Assembly (NCBI RefSeq): GCF_003014615.1
Contig: NZ_PYGI01000010.1
Coordinates: forward strand, 62,001 to 126,000
Direction of reading: 5' to 3'
Origin: Marinobacterium halophilum
GTDB lineage: Bacteria > Pseudomonadota > Gammaproteobacteria > Pseudomonadales > Balneatricaceae
DNA length: 64,000 bases
In this document: one piece after another, positions 56,057 to 64,000 of the stretch
How positions within the stretch are numbered: the stretch's first letter is position 1
Layout of the letters: the number at the start of each line of letters is the position of its first letter
Made by a program: the position numbers and the translations under genes
Notes under the pieces: model-generated
The model's database searches: none
What the model was told of the DNA's origin: nothing
The model's input: the letters and a program-made list of their open reading frames with translations, nothing else

Positions 56057-57091
56057 ATGGATATTACAGAACTTTTATCATTCTCGGTGCAACAGGGTGC
56101 CTCCGACTTGCACCTCACCGCCGGCATGCCCCCCATGATTCGTGTGGACGGTGACGTTCGGCGCATCAAGCTGCCTGCGTTTGAGCACAAACAGGTGCAC
56201 TCACTTGTCTATGACATCATGAACGACAAGCAGCGCAAGGAGTTTGAAGAGAACTACGAAGCTGACTTCTCGTTTGAAGTGCCCAATCTGGCCCGTTTCC
56301 GTGTCAATGCCTTTAACCAGCATCGGGGCGCGGCAGCTGTATTCCGTACTGTACCCAGCAAGGTGCTGACCATGGACGACCTGGGCATGGGCAAGGTGTT
56401 TCAGGACCTGTCCGATCAGGCACGCGGCCTGGTACTGGTAACCGGCCCGACCGGTTCGGGCAAGAGTACGACGCTGGCGGCGATGATCGACTACGTCAAC
56501 GACACCCGCTCTGACCATATTCTGACGATCGAGGACCCGATCGAATTCGTCCACGAGAGCAAGAAATGCCTGATCAACCAGCGTGAAGTCCACCGCGACA
56601 CCCACAGCTTTGCCAACGCGCTGCGCTCGGCGCTGCGTGAAGACCCGGACGTCATTCTGGTTGGCGAGATGCGAGATCTGGAAACCATCCGTCTGGCCCT
56701 GACCGCTGCAGAGACCGGCCATCTGGTGTTTGGCACCCTGCACACCACCTCGGCGGCCAAAACCATCGACCGTATCATTGACGTATTCCCGGCGGCAGAG
56801 AAAGACATGGTGCGCTCGATGCTGTCGGAGTCGCTGTCCGGCGTTATTTCGCAGACCCTGCTGAAAAAACCGAAGGGTGGCCGAGTGGCCGCGCATGAAA
56901 TCATGATCGGCACCCCGGCGGTACGTAACCTGATCCGTGAAGACAAGGTGGCGCAGATGTATTCCGCCATCCAGACCGGCGCAGCCTATGGCATGAAGAC
57001 CCTGGATCAGTCGCTGACCGAGCTGATGCACAAGGGGCAAATCTCGCGTGAAACGGCCCGTGACAAGGCGAAAAACCCGGCGGCATTCTAA
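56057..57091 (+). CDS. pilT: type IV pilus retraction ATPase PilT
   Basis: PilT powers pilus retraction and twitching. The 344 residues, same as in Pseudomonas aeruginosa, show Walker A GPTGSGKST near residue 132, Walker B DVILVGEMRDLETI, the His box GHLVFGTLHTTSA and the retraction motif AVRNLIRE near 290. I chose the ATG at 56057 (MDITELLSFS); the 55988 start would add an unsupported extension. Confidence 0.97.
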   Translation: MDITELLSFSVQQGASDLHLTAGMPPMIRVDGDVRRIKLPAFEHKQVHSLVYDIMNDKQRKEFEENYEADFSFEVPNLARFRVNAFNQHRGAAAVFRTVPSKVLTMDDLGMGKVFQDLSDQARGLVLVTGPTGSGKSTTLAAMIDYVNDTRSDHILTIEDPIEFVHESKKCLINQREVHRDTHSFANALRSALREDPDVILVGEMRDLETIRLALTAAETGHLVFGTLHTTSAAKTIDRIIDVFPAAEKDMVRSMLSESLSGVISQTLLKKPKGGRVAAHEIMIGTPAVRNLIREDKVAQMYSAIQTGAAYGMKTLDQSLTELMHKGQISRETARDKAKNPAAF

Positions 57092-57116
57092 TGCCGGCTG
57101 ACTCAGGAGCAAGACA

Positions 57117-58289
57117 GTGGATTTTACCCAACTATTGAAGGTCATGGTCGATCGCGGCGCCTCCGACCTTTTCGTCACGGCCGGTGCGGCTCCCTCGATC
57201 AAGGTTGACGGCACCATCCGTCCCTTGACCAAGGAAACGCTGAAACCGAGCCAGACCCGTGCGCTGGTCTACAGCACCATGAACGACAAGCAGTTGGCGG
57301 AGTTTGAAGGCACCAGCGAGTGTAATTTCGCCATCAGTGCGCCGGGGATCGGCCGCTTCCGTGTCAGTGCCTTCATGCAGCGCAACACCCCGGGGATGGT
57401 GTTGCGTTCGATCAACAACCATATTCCGTCGATGGACGAGCTCAAACTGCCGACCGTGCTGCGCGACCTGTCGATGACCAAGCGTGGCCTGATCCTGTTC
57501 GTGGGCGGAACCTCAACCGGTAAATCGACCTCGCTGGCATCGATGATCGACTACCGCAACGATAATCATGCCGGGCACATCATCACCATCGAAGACCCGA
57601 TCGAATATATCCACAGCCACAAGAAGAGCATCATCACTCAGCGTGAAGTGGGGATTGATACCGAATCGTTTGAGGTCGCGCTGAAAAACACGCTGCGTCA
57701 GGCTCCGGACGTGATTCTGATGGGTGAGATCCGCTCGGCGGAAACGATGAAATACGCACTTGCCTTTGCCGAAACCGGCCACCTGTGTCTGGCGACATTG
57801 CACGCCAACAATGCCAACCAGGCGCTGGACCGCATCATCTCCTTCTTCGGCCCCGAGCATCATGATCAGGTGTGGATGGACATGTCGCTCAACCTGAAGG
57901 CGATTATCGCCCAGCAGCTGCTGCCGACTGTCGATGGCAAGGGCCGCAGGGCCGCTATCGAGGTGATGATCAATACGCCGCTGATCCAGGACCACGTGCG
58001 CAAGGGCGAAGTGCACGAAATCAAGGAAGTGATCAAGAAGTCCACCAACCTGGGCATGCGCACCTTCGATCAGGCACTGTTTGAGCTGTATCGCGACGGC
58101 GTGATTACGTATGAAGTGGCGCTGGCACATGCAGACTCGGCCAACGACCTGCGCCTGATGATCAAGCTGGATGCGGAAACCAGTGGCAACAAGGACGTGA
58201 AGCAGGAGTCGGATATGCCGAGCTTCACCCTGCAGGAAGAGGAAGACAACCTCAACATCGGCGATGATCTCGGCATCAAAGGGATGTAA
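57117..58289 (+). CDS. pilU: PilT-like accessory retraction ATPase PilU
   Basis: PilU is the second retraction ATPase and assists PilT. The 390 residues begin MDFTQLLKVMVDRGASDLFVTAG from a GTG start with AGGAG upstream. Walker A is the variant GGTSTGKST, Walker B ILMGEIRSAETM and the His box GHLCLATLHANNAN. An acidic tail (QEEEDNLNIGDDLG) extends past PilT length. It lies 25 bases after pilT. Confidence 0.96.
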   Translation: MDFTQLLKVMVDRGASDLFVTAGAAPSIKVDGTIRPLTKETLKPSQTRALVYSTMNDKQLAEFEGTSECNFAISAPGIGRFRVSAFMQRNTPGMVLRSINNHIPSMDELKLPTVLRDLSMTKRGLILFVGGTSTGKSTSLASMIDYRNDNHAGHIITIEDPIEYIHSHKKSIITQREVGIDTESFEVALKNTLRQAPDVILMGEIRSAETMKYALAFAETGHLCLATLHANNANQALDRIISFFGPEHHDQVWMDMSLNLKAIIAQQLLPTVDGKGRRAAIEVMINTPLIQDHVRKGEVHEIKEVIKKSTNLGMRTFDQALFELYRDGVITYEVALAHADSANDLRLMIKLDAETSGNKDVKQESDMPSFTLQEEEDNLNIGDDLGIKGM

Positions 58290-58296
58290 TCGAACC

Positions 58297-58325
58297 GGTG
58301 AGGGGCTTGTTTGATGCCTCTCACC
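58297..58325 (+). terminator. hairpin after pilU
   Basis: A 10-bp stem with one G-T pair (ggtgaggggc with gcctctcacc) and 9-base loop lies eight bases after the pilU stop. There is no strong T run. It probably ends the pilTU transcript. Confidence 0.5.
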
Positions 58326-58388
58326 ATTAGAACGGCAAGGCCTGGAAGTAAAGACGCTGCTGTCAGGATCTGTTATATCGAGTGGGCA

Positions 58389-59846
58389 TTAGAATGCCAC
58401 ATTGCCGCCTAACATCAGGATATTCGAGTTGGCATCGGCATTGCTGTGGGTCTGAGTCGGATCCGTATGGTTTCCGCCAGAAATGAAGTTCAATGGCGCA
58501 TAGCCCTCAGTATGGATGAACTCGGCGAAGAATTTGGCCGAGGGTGTTGGGTAGCTGGCGATGCCTAGGACCCACTGGTCCTGCCGCTCCCAAGGTGAGC
58601 CGCTCGGGCCTGCAATAAAGCGACTGAAATCGGCTGATAAATCCATATCGTAGCCGCCAAGGCTGGTACTGTATTTGGTGCCCAACCCCCAGCTTGTCAC
58701 TTTGGATGCAGCATAGTCCGGTAACGCCGGGTTATAAGTGCCAGGCCACTCATCTTCGGTGGTGGCATATTCTGCTTGGACCATCCAAGGCCCTTGGTGC
58801 CATTGGGCATAGGCGTCCCAGGCACCGTTCTCATCATCACAGGCACTAAAGTGTGTAACCGGATAACCTTGGCAATAGGCGCTGCCTTTCAGGTAAGAGG
58901 TGCCTAGCAAAAGAGTCGAATTAGCTCCGGTGGGAAAGGTGTAGTTGGCATCCAAACTGTAGTTGTTCAGCTTGCTGGGAATATTGCTGCCATCAACTGG
59001 TACATTGGCGGCACGGAACTGAGCGCCGCCCTGAACCCCCATCAGACGGATGTTGATGCCATCATTCAGGTATCCCACTTTAATGCCATTGGCCAGTCCT
59101 CCATAGGCATGCCAGACCGTGGATGCGGTAAATGGGTTGGGGGTGTCGGTCAGACCGAAGGGAATAGCCATTTTACCGACCGAGGCATACCAAGGTGATG
59201 TATTGAGGTTCCCCAGCATGATGTACGCGTGGCGTACTTGTACCTGGTTGCGGTTCAGGTCGGTATTGGTACCTGCGCCAAAACTCTGCTGAGGGTCATA
59301 CAGCATTTCTGTATAGGCAGTCACCCAGTCACCCAAATTGGCAGTGATGGCTAACTGCGCCGAATGAATAGCGGCTTCAGATACTTCGTCGGTGCGTTGG
59401 TTATTGGCGGTAGGATGACGCATCAGATAACCAAACTGATCTTCGCTATTACTCTTTTGGATATTGGCGATGGCGGTCACCGCGCTGCTAAGGTAAACCC
59501 GGTCGGTATCGAGATCCCCTCGCGCCTTGCGCAGCAGTATCTCTTCCTGCTTGCGGGTAATACGCGTCGTTGGGTCTAGAATGTCAAAACTGTAAGTAGG
59601 GTCCAGTGCCAACAGCGACTCGTTGGAAATGATAGGGGGCGACTTGGAAGCCAGGGGGGCATTATTGGCTGTAGGAAAACTTTTACTTTCCAATTCCATC
59701 ATGCGGGTACGGAGCTGAGCGTTTTCTGTGGCGAGATCGTTCAGTTTGCTTTCAAGCTCCTCCAACGTCAGCGCAGATGCTGAAGGGGCTAGGAAAATGC
59801 TTGCCAAAGTCAGCACAATGGCTGTTTTTTGAGATCGGGGTATCAT
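58389..59846 (-). CDS. outer-membrane porin-like protein with N-terminal coiled coil
   Basis: This exported protein of 485 residues has a signal peptide (TAIVLTLASIFLAPSASA), a short coiled coil (LTLEELESKLNDLATENAQLRTRMMELES) and then beta-barrel-like sequence ending in Phe (MLGGNVAF). Coiled-coil porins of the LbtU/FslE siderophore type share this layout, so that is the best guess, but substrate is unknown. The ATG at 59846 has AAGGA upstream. Base composition looks more AT rich than its neighbours, which suggests transfer. Confidence 0.72.
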   Translation of the reverse strand: MIPRSQKTAIVLTLASIFLAPSASALTLEELESKLNDLATENAQLRTRMMELESKSFPTANNAPLASKSPPIISNESLLALDPTYSFDILDPTTRITRKQEEILLRKARGDLDTDRVYLSSAVTAIANIQKSNSEDQFGYLMRHPTANNQRTDEVSEAAIHSAQLAITANLGDWVTAYTEMLYDPQQSFGAGTNTDLNRNQVQVRHAYIMLGNLNTSPWYASVGKMAIPFGLTDTPNPFTASTVWHAYGGLANGIKVGYLNDGINIRLMGVQGGAQFRAANVPVDGSNIPSKLNNYSLDANYTFPTGANSTLLLGTSYLKGSAYCQGYPVTHFSACDDENGAWDAYAQWHQGPWMVQAEYATTEDEWPGTYNPALPDYAASKVTSWGLGTKYSTSLGGYDMDLSADFSRFIAGPSGSPWERQDQWVLGIASYPTPSAKFFAEFIHTEGYAPLNFISGGNHTDPTQTHSNADANSNILMLGGNVAF

Positions 59847-60011
59847 TGAGCATCCTTGCGTTGATGAGAATCGAGCCAGAGACCAGCTCATAAATTTTTC
59901 CCAGCCCTGAGCGACTGTGGCAGCAGAATGGTAGCGTTTTTGTTTTACGGGTAAGCAAATAATATTGTGTGATTTGCGTCGATAATTGTGCCGTTAATAT
60001 GTCATGGATTA

Positions 60012-60053
60012 TCTATATTGCGCCAGCCTCATTTGTATCAAACGTTTCAAACG
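60012..60053 (-). promoter_or_regulatory. candidate porin promoter with tandem 9-mers
   Basis: On the minus strand TTGATA (60036-60041) and TATAGA (60012-60017) are separated by 18 bases, a fair sigma-70 pair for the porin gene. The -35 is the end of a tandem repeat CGTTTGAAA-CGTTTGATA (60036-60053). Direct repeats over a -35 are typical of OmpR-family regulator sites, and an OmpR-type gene ends right beside it. Confidence 0.5.
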
Positions 60054-60063
60054 CTTGTAAAAA

Positions 60064-60771
60064 CTATTGATTCAGATCACGGAAAACGAGTCCTTTGCCG
60101 AAAATGGCGCGTATCGGCAGCGTGACTGCCTGCTTGCGTGCCTTGGTGCGCAAACGGCTGAGAATGACACTGATACGGTGGGTGTTGGGGTCGTTTTCAT
60201 AGCCGAACAGCAGATCGTGCAGGAGCTCTTTACTGCAGACTTCATTGCGGTGGCGCAGCAGCACATCAATGAGGCTATATTCCTGTGGTGTGAGAGCGAG
60301 AGCGATGCCGGACGGTGTCGTCAAACTATCGTTATTCAAGGCCCAGGTGCTTGAATCGCGGGTGGCGCTCACCGGTGTGTCGGGTACTGAGGCCTGTTCA
60401 CGCATGCGATGCCAGAGGCTTCTGATAGCGTTGCACAGACTGGAAAAGTTGACCGGTTTGAGCATATACAGATCGGCACCCAAACCGAGGCCGCGCTGTT
60501 TGAACTGCTCGGAGTCATGTGCGGTGATGGCAATCAGACCGTAATTGCCCAAGTGTGAAAGGTATTCAAGCACACTGAAGCCGTCTTCGCCGGGCAGGGA
60601 GATATCGATCAGAACAATGTCGGCCGGGGTTCGGTGGAGCTGTTTCCAGAACGCCTCTGCGCTGCCGGCTCCCCAGGCAGAAAAGCCCTGAGTCTGCAGG
60701 AAGAAAAGCAGTTCTTCCCTCAGATCGGGATTGTCTTCAATGATGGCAATACGTGCACAGGTGTCGTTCAT
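60064..60771 (-). CDS. orphan OmpR-family response regulator
   Basis: This 235-residue regulator has a receiver domain (IIEDNPDLREEL, phospho-Asp in IVLIDISLPGEDG, Lys in MLKPVNF) and a winged-helix DNA-binding domain (ALTPQEYSLIDVLLRHRNEV ... RTKARKQAVTLPIRAIFGKGLVF). No kinase gene is adjacent. The start MNDTCARIA at 60771 is chosen; the ATG at 60786 would add five residues. It lies just upstream of the porin gene on the same strand. Confidence 0.85.
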   Translation of the reverse strand: MNDTCARIAIIEDNPDLREELLFFLQTQGFSAWGAGSAEAFWKQLHRTPADIVLIDISLPGEDGFSVLEYLSHLGNYGLIAITAHDSEQFKQRGLGLGADLYMLKPVNFSSLCNAIRSLWHRMREQASVPDTPVSATRDSSTWALNNDSLTTPSGIALALTPQEYSLIDVLLRHRNEVCSKELLHDLLFGYENDPNTHRISVILSRLRTKARKQAVTLPIRAIFGKGLVFRDLNQ

Positions 60772-60864
60772 GCGAGGGTGTTGCATCCTTTGTTACAGCG
60801 TCAGGAGTGTTTGAATGATGGGACGGTAACCGATGGGGGACGGTCAGCGGCGTAGTACCAAGGT

Positions 60865-60954
60865 ATGGCCATCATGGGTGGCCATTCATGCATTGTTCTG
60901 TGTTCATGAATGTCGAACAGAGTATATCGTTGTTCGAATGAAAATGAACAGAGT
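60865..60954. repeat. cluster of inverted and direct repeats before the orphan regulator
   Basis: Within 90 bases are the inverted repeat atggcca (60865-60871)/tggccat (60879-60885), the inverted repeat cattcatg (60883-60890)/catgaatg (60905-60912), and the direct repeat gaacagagt (60915-60923 and 60946-60954) spaced 31 bases, about three helical turns. The gap (60772-61006) holds no gene I can support. Confidence 0.5.
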
Positions 60955-60971
60955 CTGAATGGGTGTAAGGC

Positions 60972-60998
60972 GCGCATGGAGGTGGGGTCTCCATGCGC
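60972..60998 (-). terminator. hairpin after pyrC'
   Basis: A perfect 10-bp stem (gcgcatggag with ctccatgcgc) and 7-base loop lies eight bases past the pyrC' stop. No T run follows on the minus strand. It likely marks the end of the pyr transcript. Confidence 0.55.
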
Positions 60999-61006
60999 AG
61001 CGTTGT

Positions 61007-62281
61007 TCAGCGGCGGAACACGATTCTGCCATCCATCAGTGTGGCGTTGACGCGCCCTTTCAGGGTCTGGCCCAGGAAGGGTGTGTTTTTGCCGGCGGAT
61101 CTCAGGCTGTCTACATTGACGGTCCACTCGGCGTCAGGATCAAAGATGCAGATGTCCGCCTGTGAGCCGATGTTCAGGGTTCCGGCTTCAATGCCAAGGA
61201 TACGGGCCGGGGCGGCGGTCAGGGCTTCAATCAGTTGTGGCAAGGCCAGCAACTGTTGCTCGACCAGTGACAGGCTCAGCGGCAACAGCGTTTCCAGACC
61301 GCTCATGCCGGGCTCGGTTGCGGCAAAGGGTGCCTGCTTGGCGATGGGGTCGTGCGGCTGGTGATCGGAGCAGATCGCCGACAGGGTGCCGGTTACCAGT
61401 CCCTGACGCAGACCGGCACGGTCGAGCTGGCTGCGCAGCGGCGGTTGCAGGTGGTAGGCGGCATTGAAGCCGTTGACGTTTTCATCGGTCAGCAGCAGGT
61501 TCTGGATGGCCACGTCAGCACTGACGCTCAGGCCACGTTCGCGAGCGGCCGCTACCATCTGTACAGCGCGTTCGCAGGACAGCTGGCCGAAGTGGGCACG
61601 GACACCGGTCTGCTCCACCAACAGCAGGCAGCGGGACACTTCGATGGTCTCGGCCGCTTCCGGGATGCCGTTCAGGCCGAGGCGCGTCGAAGTCGTGTCG
61701 TCGTGCATGCAGCCGCTGGCGACCAGATCATTGTCCTGTGCCTGGAACACCACCAGCAGATCATGGGTGGCGGCATATTCCAGGCAGCGTAGCAGGGTCT
61801 GGCTGCTGTTGATGCTGTGGCGCATGTTGGTGAAGGCGATGCAGCCGGAGCTGGCCAAACCATGTAATGGGGCCAGCTGCTCGCCTTCCAGGCCTCGGGT
61901 CAGGGCACCCATCGGCAGTACGCGTGCCAAGCCGATATCGGCGGCACGGTCCTGGATCAGCTCGGCGACGGCGGCGGTTTCCACCAGCGGCTGGGTGTTC
62001 GGGGTAACGATCAGCGTGGTGATGCCACCGGCGGCGGCCGCTGCGGTTTCGCTGGCGATCGTGCCTTTTTGGGTGAGGCCGGGTTCGCGCAGGTGGGTGC
62101 AGAGATCGATCAGGCCAGGACAGACCACTTGGCCGCTGGCATCGATCACTTCCTCGACGACAAAACCTTCAGGCGCCTGGTCACGGGCGACAATTTCACC
62201 GTTGCTGACATACAGGTCGGTAATCTCGTCCCAGTCCTGTGTCGGGTCGATGACCCGACCGCCTTGAATCAGAATGTTCAT
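61007..62281 (-). CDS. dihydroorotase-like protein PyrC' (probably inactive)
   Basis: This 424-residue amidohydrolase-fold protein is like the Pseudomonas PyrC' that lacks dihydroorotase activity and is needed to hold aspartate carbamoyltransferase together. The usual metal motif DxHxH reads [10 protein letters not shown], so the first His is Cys. The late SDHQPHDP keeps the Asp of the catalytic segment. The strand AHFGQLSC retains a His. The start overlaps the pyrB stop by four bases, which fits a complex of the two products. Confidence 0.87.
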   Translation of the reverse strand: MNILIQGGRVIDPTQDWDEITDLYVSNGEIVARDQAPEGFVVEEVIDASGQVVCPGLIDLCTHLREPGLTQKGTIASETAAAAAGGITTLIVTPNTQPLVETAAVAELIQDRAADIGLARVLPMGALTRGLEGEQLAPLHGLASSGCIAFTNMRHSINSSQTLLRCLEYAATHDLLVVFQAQDNDLVASGCMHDDTTSTRLGLNGIPEAAETIEVSRCLLLVEQTGVRAHFGQLSCERAVQMVAAARERGLSVSADVAIQNLLLTDENVNGFNAAYHLQPPLRSQLDRAGLRQGLVTGTLSAICSDHQPHDPIAKQAPFAATEPGMSGLETLLPLSLSLVEQQLLALPQLIEALTAAPARILGIEAGTLNIGSQADICIFDPDAEWTVNVDSLRSAGKNTPFLGQTLKGRVNATLMDGRIVFRR

Positions 62282-63288
62282 GCCTGCTCCTCCGCTTCTG
62301 CAAGCGCACCACGTTGTGCCAGCTGTCCGCTCATGGCCTTGGACATCACTGCCATGCGCACGGCAATACCGTTGGTAACCTGGTCGAGAATCAGCGAGCG
62401 CGGGCCGTCAGCCACCTCGGATTCGATCTCGACGCCGCGGTTGATCGGGCCGGGGTGCATGACCACGGCGTCCGGTTTGGCGTAGGCCAGCTTGTCGCGG
62501 TTAAGGCCGTAGAGTTTGTAGAATTCCGCTTCGCTGGGCAGCAGTGCGCTTTGCATGCGTTCCTTCTGCAGGCGCAGCATCATGATCACGTCGACATCGC
62601 GCAGGCCGGTAGCCATATCGGTGTAAACCTTGACGCCCAGCGCTTCAATATGACGCGGCAGCAGGGTTTTCGGTGCGATGACCCGGATTTCGTCGACCCC
62701 CAGAGTGCGCAGGGCGTGGATCTGTGAGCGAGCCACACGGGAGTGCAGAATATCGCCGACGATGGCCACTTTCAGCGGGGCGAAATCGCCCTTGTGGCGG
62801 CGGATGGTGAGCATGTCCAGCATCGCCTGGGTCGGGTGCGCATGGCGGCCGTCACCGGCGTTGATCACGGCCACATGAGGAGTCACGTGCTGGGCGATGA
62901 AATGGGCTGCGCCGCTGTCGGCATGACGCACCACGAACATGTCGGAGTGCATCGCTTCCAGGGTCATCAGCGTGTCTTTCAGGGTCTCGCCCTTTTTGGT
63001 CGACGAGGTGCTGATATTAAGGTTGAGCACGTCTGCGGACAGGCGCTTGGCGGCCAGTTCGAAGGTCGACAGGGTACGGGTACTGGCTTCAAAGAACAGA
63101 TTGACCACGGTCTTGCCGCGCAGCAGCGGGACTTTCTTGACCTGCTGTTGGCTCATGTCGACGAAGGAGTCGGCGGTATCAAGAATTTCGACCAACAGCT
63201 CGCGCGGCAGGCCTTCTGTAGTCAAAAAATGGCGCAGCTGGCCGTCAGTCGTCAGCTGCAGCGCGTTCGGGTCGTTAGCCTCAAACAT
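62278..63288 (-). CDS. pyrB: aspartate carbamoyltransferase catalytic chain
   Basis: PyrB joins carbamoyl phosphate and aspartate in pyrimidine synthesis. The carbamoyl-phosphate loop is [19 protein letters not shown], followed by [18 protein letters not shown] and [13 protein letters not shown]. It has 336 residues with a short N-terminal extension, typical of the Pseudomonas class that pairs with PyrC' and has no separate PyrI chain. The ribosome site is weak. pyrR precedes it by 20 bases. Confidence 0.95.
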   Translation of the reverse strand: MFEANDPNALQLTTDGQLRHFLTTEGLPRELLVEILDTADSFVDMSQQQVKKVPLLRGKTVVNLFFEASTRTLSTFELAAKRLSADVLNLNISTSSTKKGETLKDTLMTLEAMHSDMFVVRHADSGAAHFIAQHVTPHVAVINAGDGRHAHPTQAMLDMLTIRRHKGDFAPLKVAIVGDILHSRVARSQIHALRTLGVDEIRVIAPKTLLPRHIEALGVKVYTDMATGLRDVDVIMMLRLQKERMQSALLPSEAEFYKLYGLNRDKLAYAKPDAVVMHPGPINRGVEIESEVADGPRSLILDQVTNGIAVRMAVMSKAMSGQLAQRGALAEAEEQA

Positions 63289-63308
63289 GGTGATATGCTC
63301 TTGTCGTT

Positions 63309-63818
63309 TCAGTCACGCTGACTAATGGTCAGCGTCAGGGGATCAGGGCCGTTGAGTTTGACCTGCTGGTCGGGGCCCAGCGTCAGCGTGGCACCGATGA
63401 CATCAGCCTGGATCGGCAGGTCGCGACGCGGCAGGTCCAGCAGGGAGATCAGGGTGATCGATGCGGGACGGCCATAGTCGAAGAGTTCGTTCATGGCGGC
63501 ACGGATGGTACGTCCGCTCATGATCACGTCGTCCACCAGCAGAATGTCACGGCCTTCGGTCGGGCAGGGCAGCTGGGTGGGCTTGACCTTGGGGTTCATG
63601 CCGACCTGGGTGAAGTCGTCACGGTAAAAACTGATATCCAGCACCCCCAGCGGACTGGCCAATTCCAGCTGGGCATGCAGGCGCTCAGCCAGCCAGACGC
63701 CGCCGGTACGGATACCGATCATCAGCGGGTCCTTGAAGTTGCGCCGGGTGATCAGGGCGCGGGTGTCATTCGCCATCTTGTCGAGCAGTGCGTCAACGCT
63801 CAGCGGGTCCGGGACCAT
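63309..63818 (-). CDS. pyrR: PyrR bifunctional regulator/uracil phosphoribosyltransferase
   Basis: This 169-residue PRTase-fold protein has the PRPP loop [21 protein letters not shown]. In Bacillus PyrR binds pyr mRNA; in pseudomonads its role in pyr control is less direct. GGAGG lies six bases before the ATG. The reading frame overlaps the end of ruvX by 26 bases. Confidence 0.93.
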   Translation of the reverse strand: MVPDPLSVDALLDKMANDTRALITRRNFKDPLMIGIRTGGVWLAERLHAQLELASPLGVLDISFYRDDFTQVGMNPKVKPTQLPCPTEGRDILLVDDVIMSGRTIRAAMNELFDYGRPASITLISLLDLPRRDLPIQADVIGATLTLGPDQQVKLNGPDPLTLTISQRD

Positions 63819-63999
63819 AAATGTCCTCCAGTCGAGTGTGGCTTGGGATGCGGTCGGTACTGTTGAACCAGTCTTCCAGAATCAGCTGGGCGGCAATACC
63901 GTCCACCGACTCCTGTTTGAAGTTGGTGCCGCCACCGGCATCCAGATGGATGCGTTTGGCTTCGGCCGTAGTCAGACGTTCGTCACAGAGGAAACAGGG
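63793..63999 (-). CDS. ruvX: Holliday junction resolvase-like RuvX/YqgF, C-terminal part
   Basis: Only the last 68 residues are in the window; the start is beyond the right edge. DERLTTAEAKRIHLDAGGG is the typical catalytic-end motif of the RuvX/YqgF RNase-H-fold family (rRNA 5' processing), then VDGIAAQLILEDWF. The stop TGA at 63795-63793 lies inside pyrR, so translation of pyrR is probably coupled. Confidence 0.9.
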   Translation of the reverse strand, partial: PCFLCDERLTTAEAKRIHLDAGGGTNFKQESVDGIAAQLILEDWFNSTDRIPSHTRLEDIYGPGPAER

Positions 64000-64000
64000 G

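Noticed and set aside
1-64000. tRNA, rRNA, CRISPR or insertion sequences
   Set aside because: None was seen on either strand; gaps are short and hold only promoters, hairpins and short repeats.

Overview
The window is an ordinary-looking piece of a gammaproteobacterial chromosome. The gene neighbourhoods resemble those of Pseudomonadales and Oceanospirillales: pst-phoU next to ubiCA, glnE-ilvE next to a lipopolysaccharide (LPS) core cluster, lptM-lysA-dapF-DUF484-xerC, hemW-rdgB-metW-metX-yggUT-proC-yggS divergent from pilTU, and ruvX-pyrR-pyrB-pyrC'. I cannot name a genus. Most of the DNA is fairly GC rich. The porin region near 58.4-60.1 kb looks clearly more AT rich by eye (not counted). 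I saw no tRNA, rRNA, CRISPR array, insertion sequence, phage gene or replication origin. No gap between genes is longer than about 300 bases.

Layout. 1-8.2 kb, all on the minus strand: pstS, then pstC-pstA-pstB-phoU, then ubiC-ubiA. This is high-affinity phosphate uptake followed by the first steps of ubiquinone synthesis, and a good PhoB box sits before pstS. 8.3-15.7 kb: a YciA-like thioesterase, an SLC13 carboxylate transporter, a fused SpmAB-type membrane protein, the ovothiol enzyme OvoA, and ilvD. 15.7-21.2 kb: alanine dehydrogenase, two small membrane proteins, a PepSY/response-regulator/histidine-kinase operon, and argA convergent with it. 21.3-27.0 kb: a low-affinity PiT phosphate transporter with its DUF47 partner, divergent from a CYTH triphosphatase and glnE. 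27.0-42.4 kb: ilvE, then a cell-surface block of glycosyltransferases, an O-antigen ligase-like protein, a YrbL-like kinase, a lipid A acyltransferase, ugd, msbA, a GT39 membrane glycosyltransferase, a ChbG/NaxD-type deacetylase, a GtrA-like flippase, a polyprenyl-phosphate GT2 and waaA. 42.5-47.5 kb: cyaY, divergent from lptM-lysA-dapF-DUF484-xerC-HAD phosphatase. 47.5-56 kb, minus strand: an HBM-type chemoreceptor, hemW, rdgB, DUF4426, metW, metX, DUF167, yggT, proC, yggS. 56-58.3 kb: pilT-pilU. 58.4-60.8 kb: an outer-membrane porin-like protein and an orphan OmpR-type regulator. 61-64 kb: pyrC', pyrB, pyrR and the 3' end of ruvX.

Most genes are housekeeping. The most interesting part is 37.4-41.1 kb. 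There a GT39 transferase, a YdjC/ChbG deacetylase, a GtrA flippase and a GT2 enzyme sit together beside msbA, ugd, an LpxL-type acyltransferase and waaA. That is the gene set expected for adding a free hexosamine to lipid A or the inner core, as in the Francisella FlmF/NaxD/FlmK pathway. This is an inference from gene families and context. Other points to follow are a dihydroorotase-like protein lacking a zinc-ligand histidine, tandem repeats in the porin promoter, and several unexplained palindromes in regulatory gaps.
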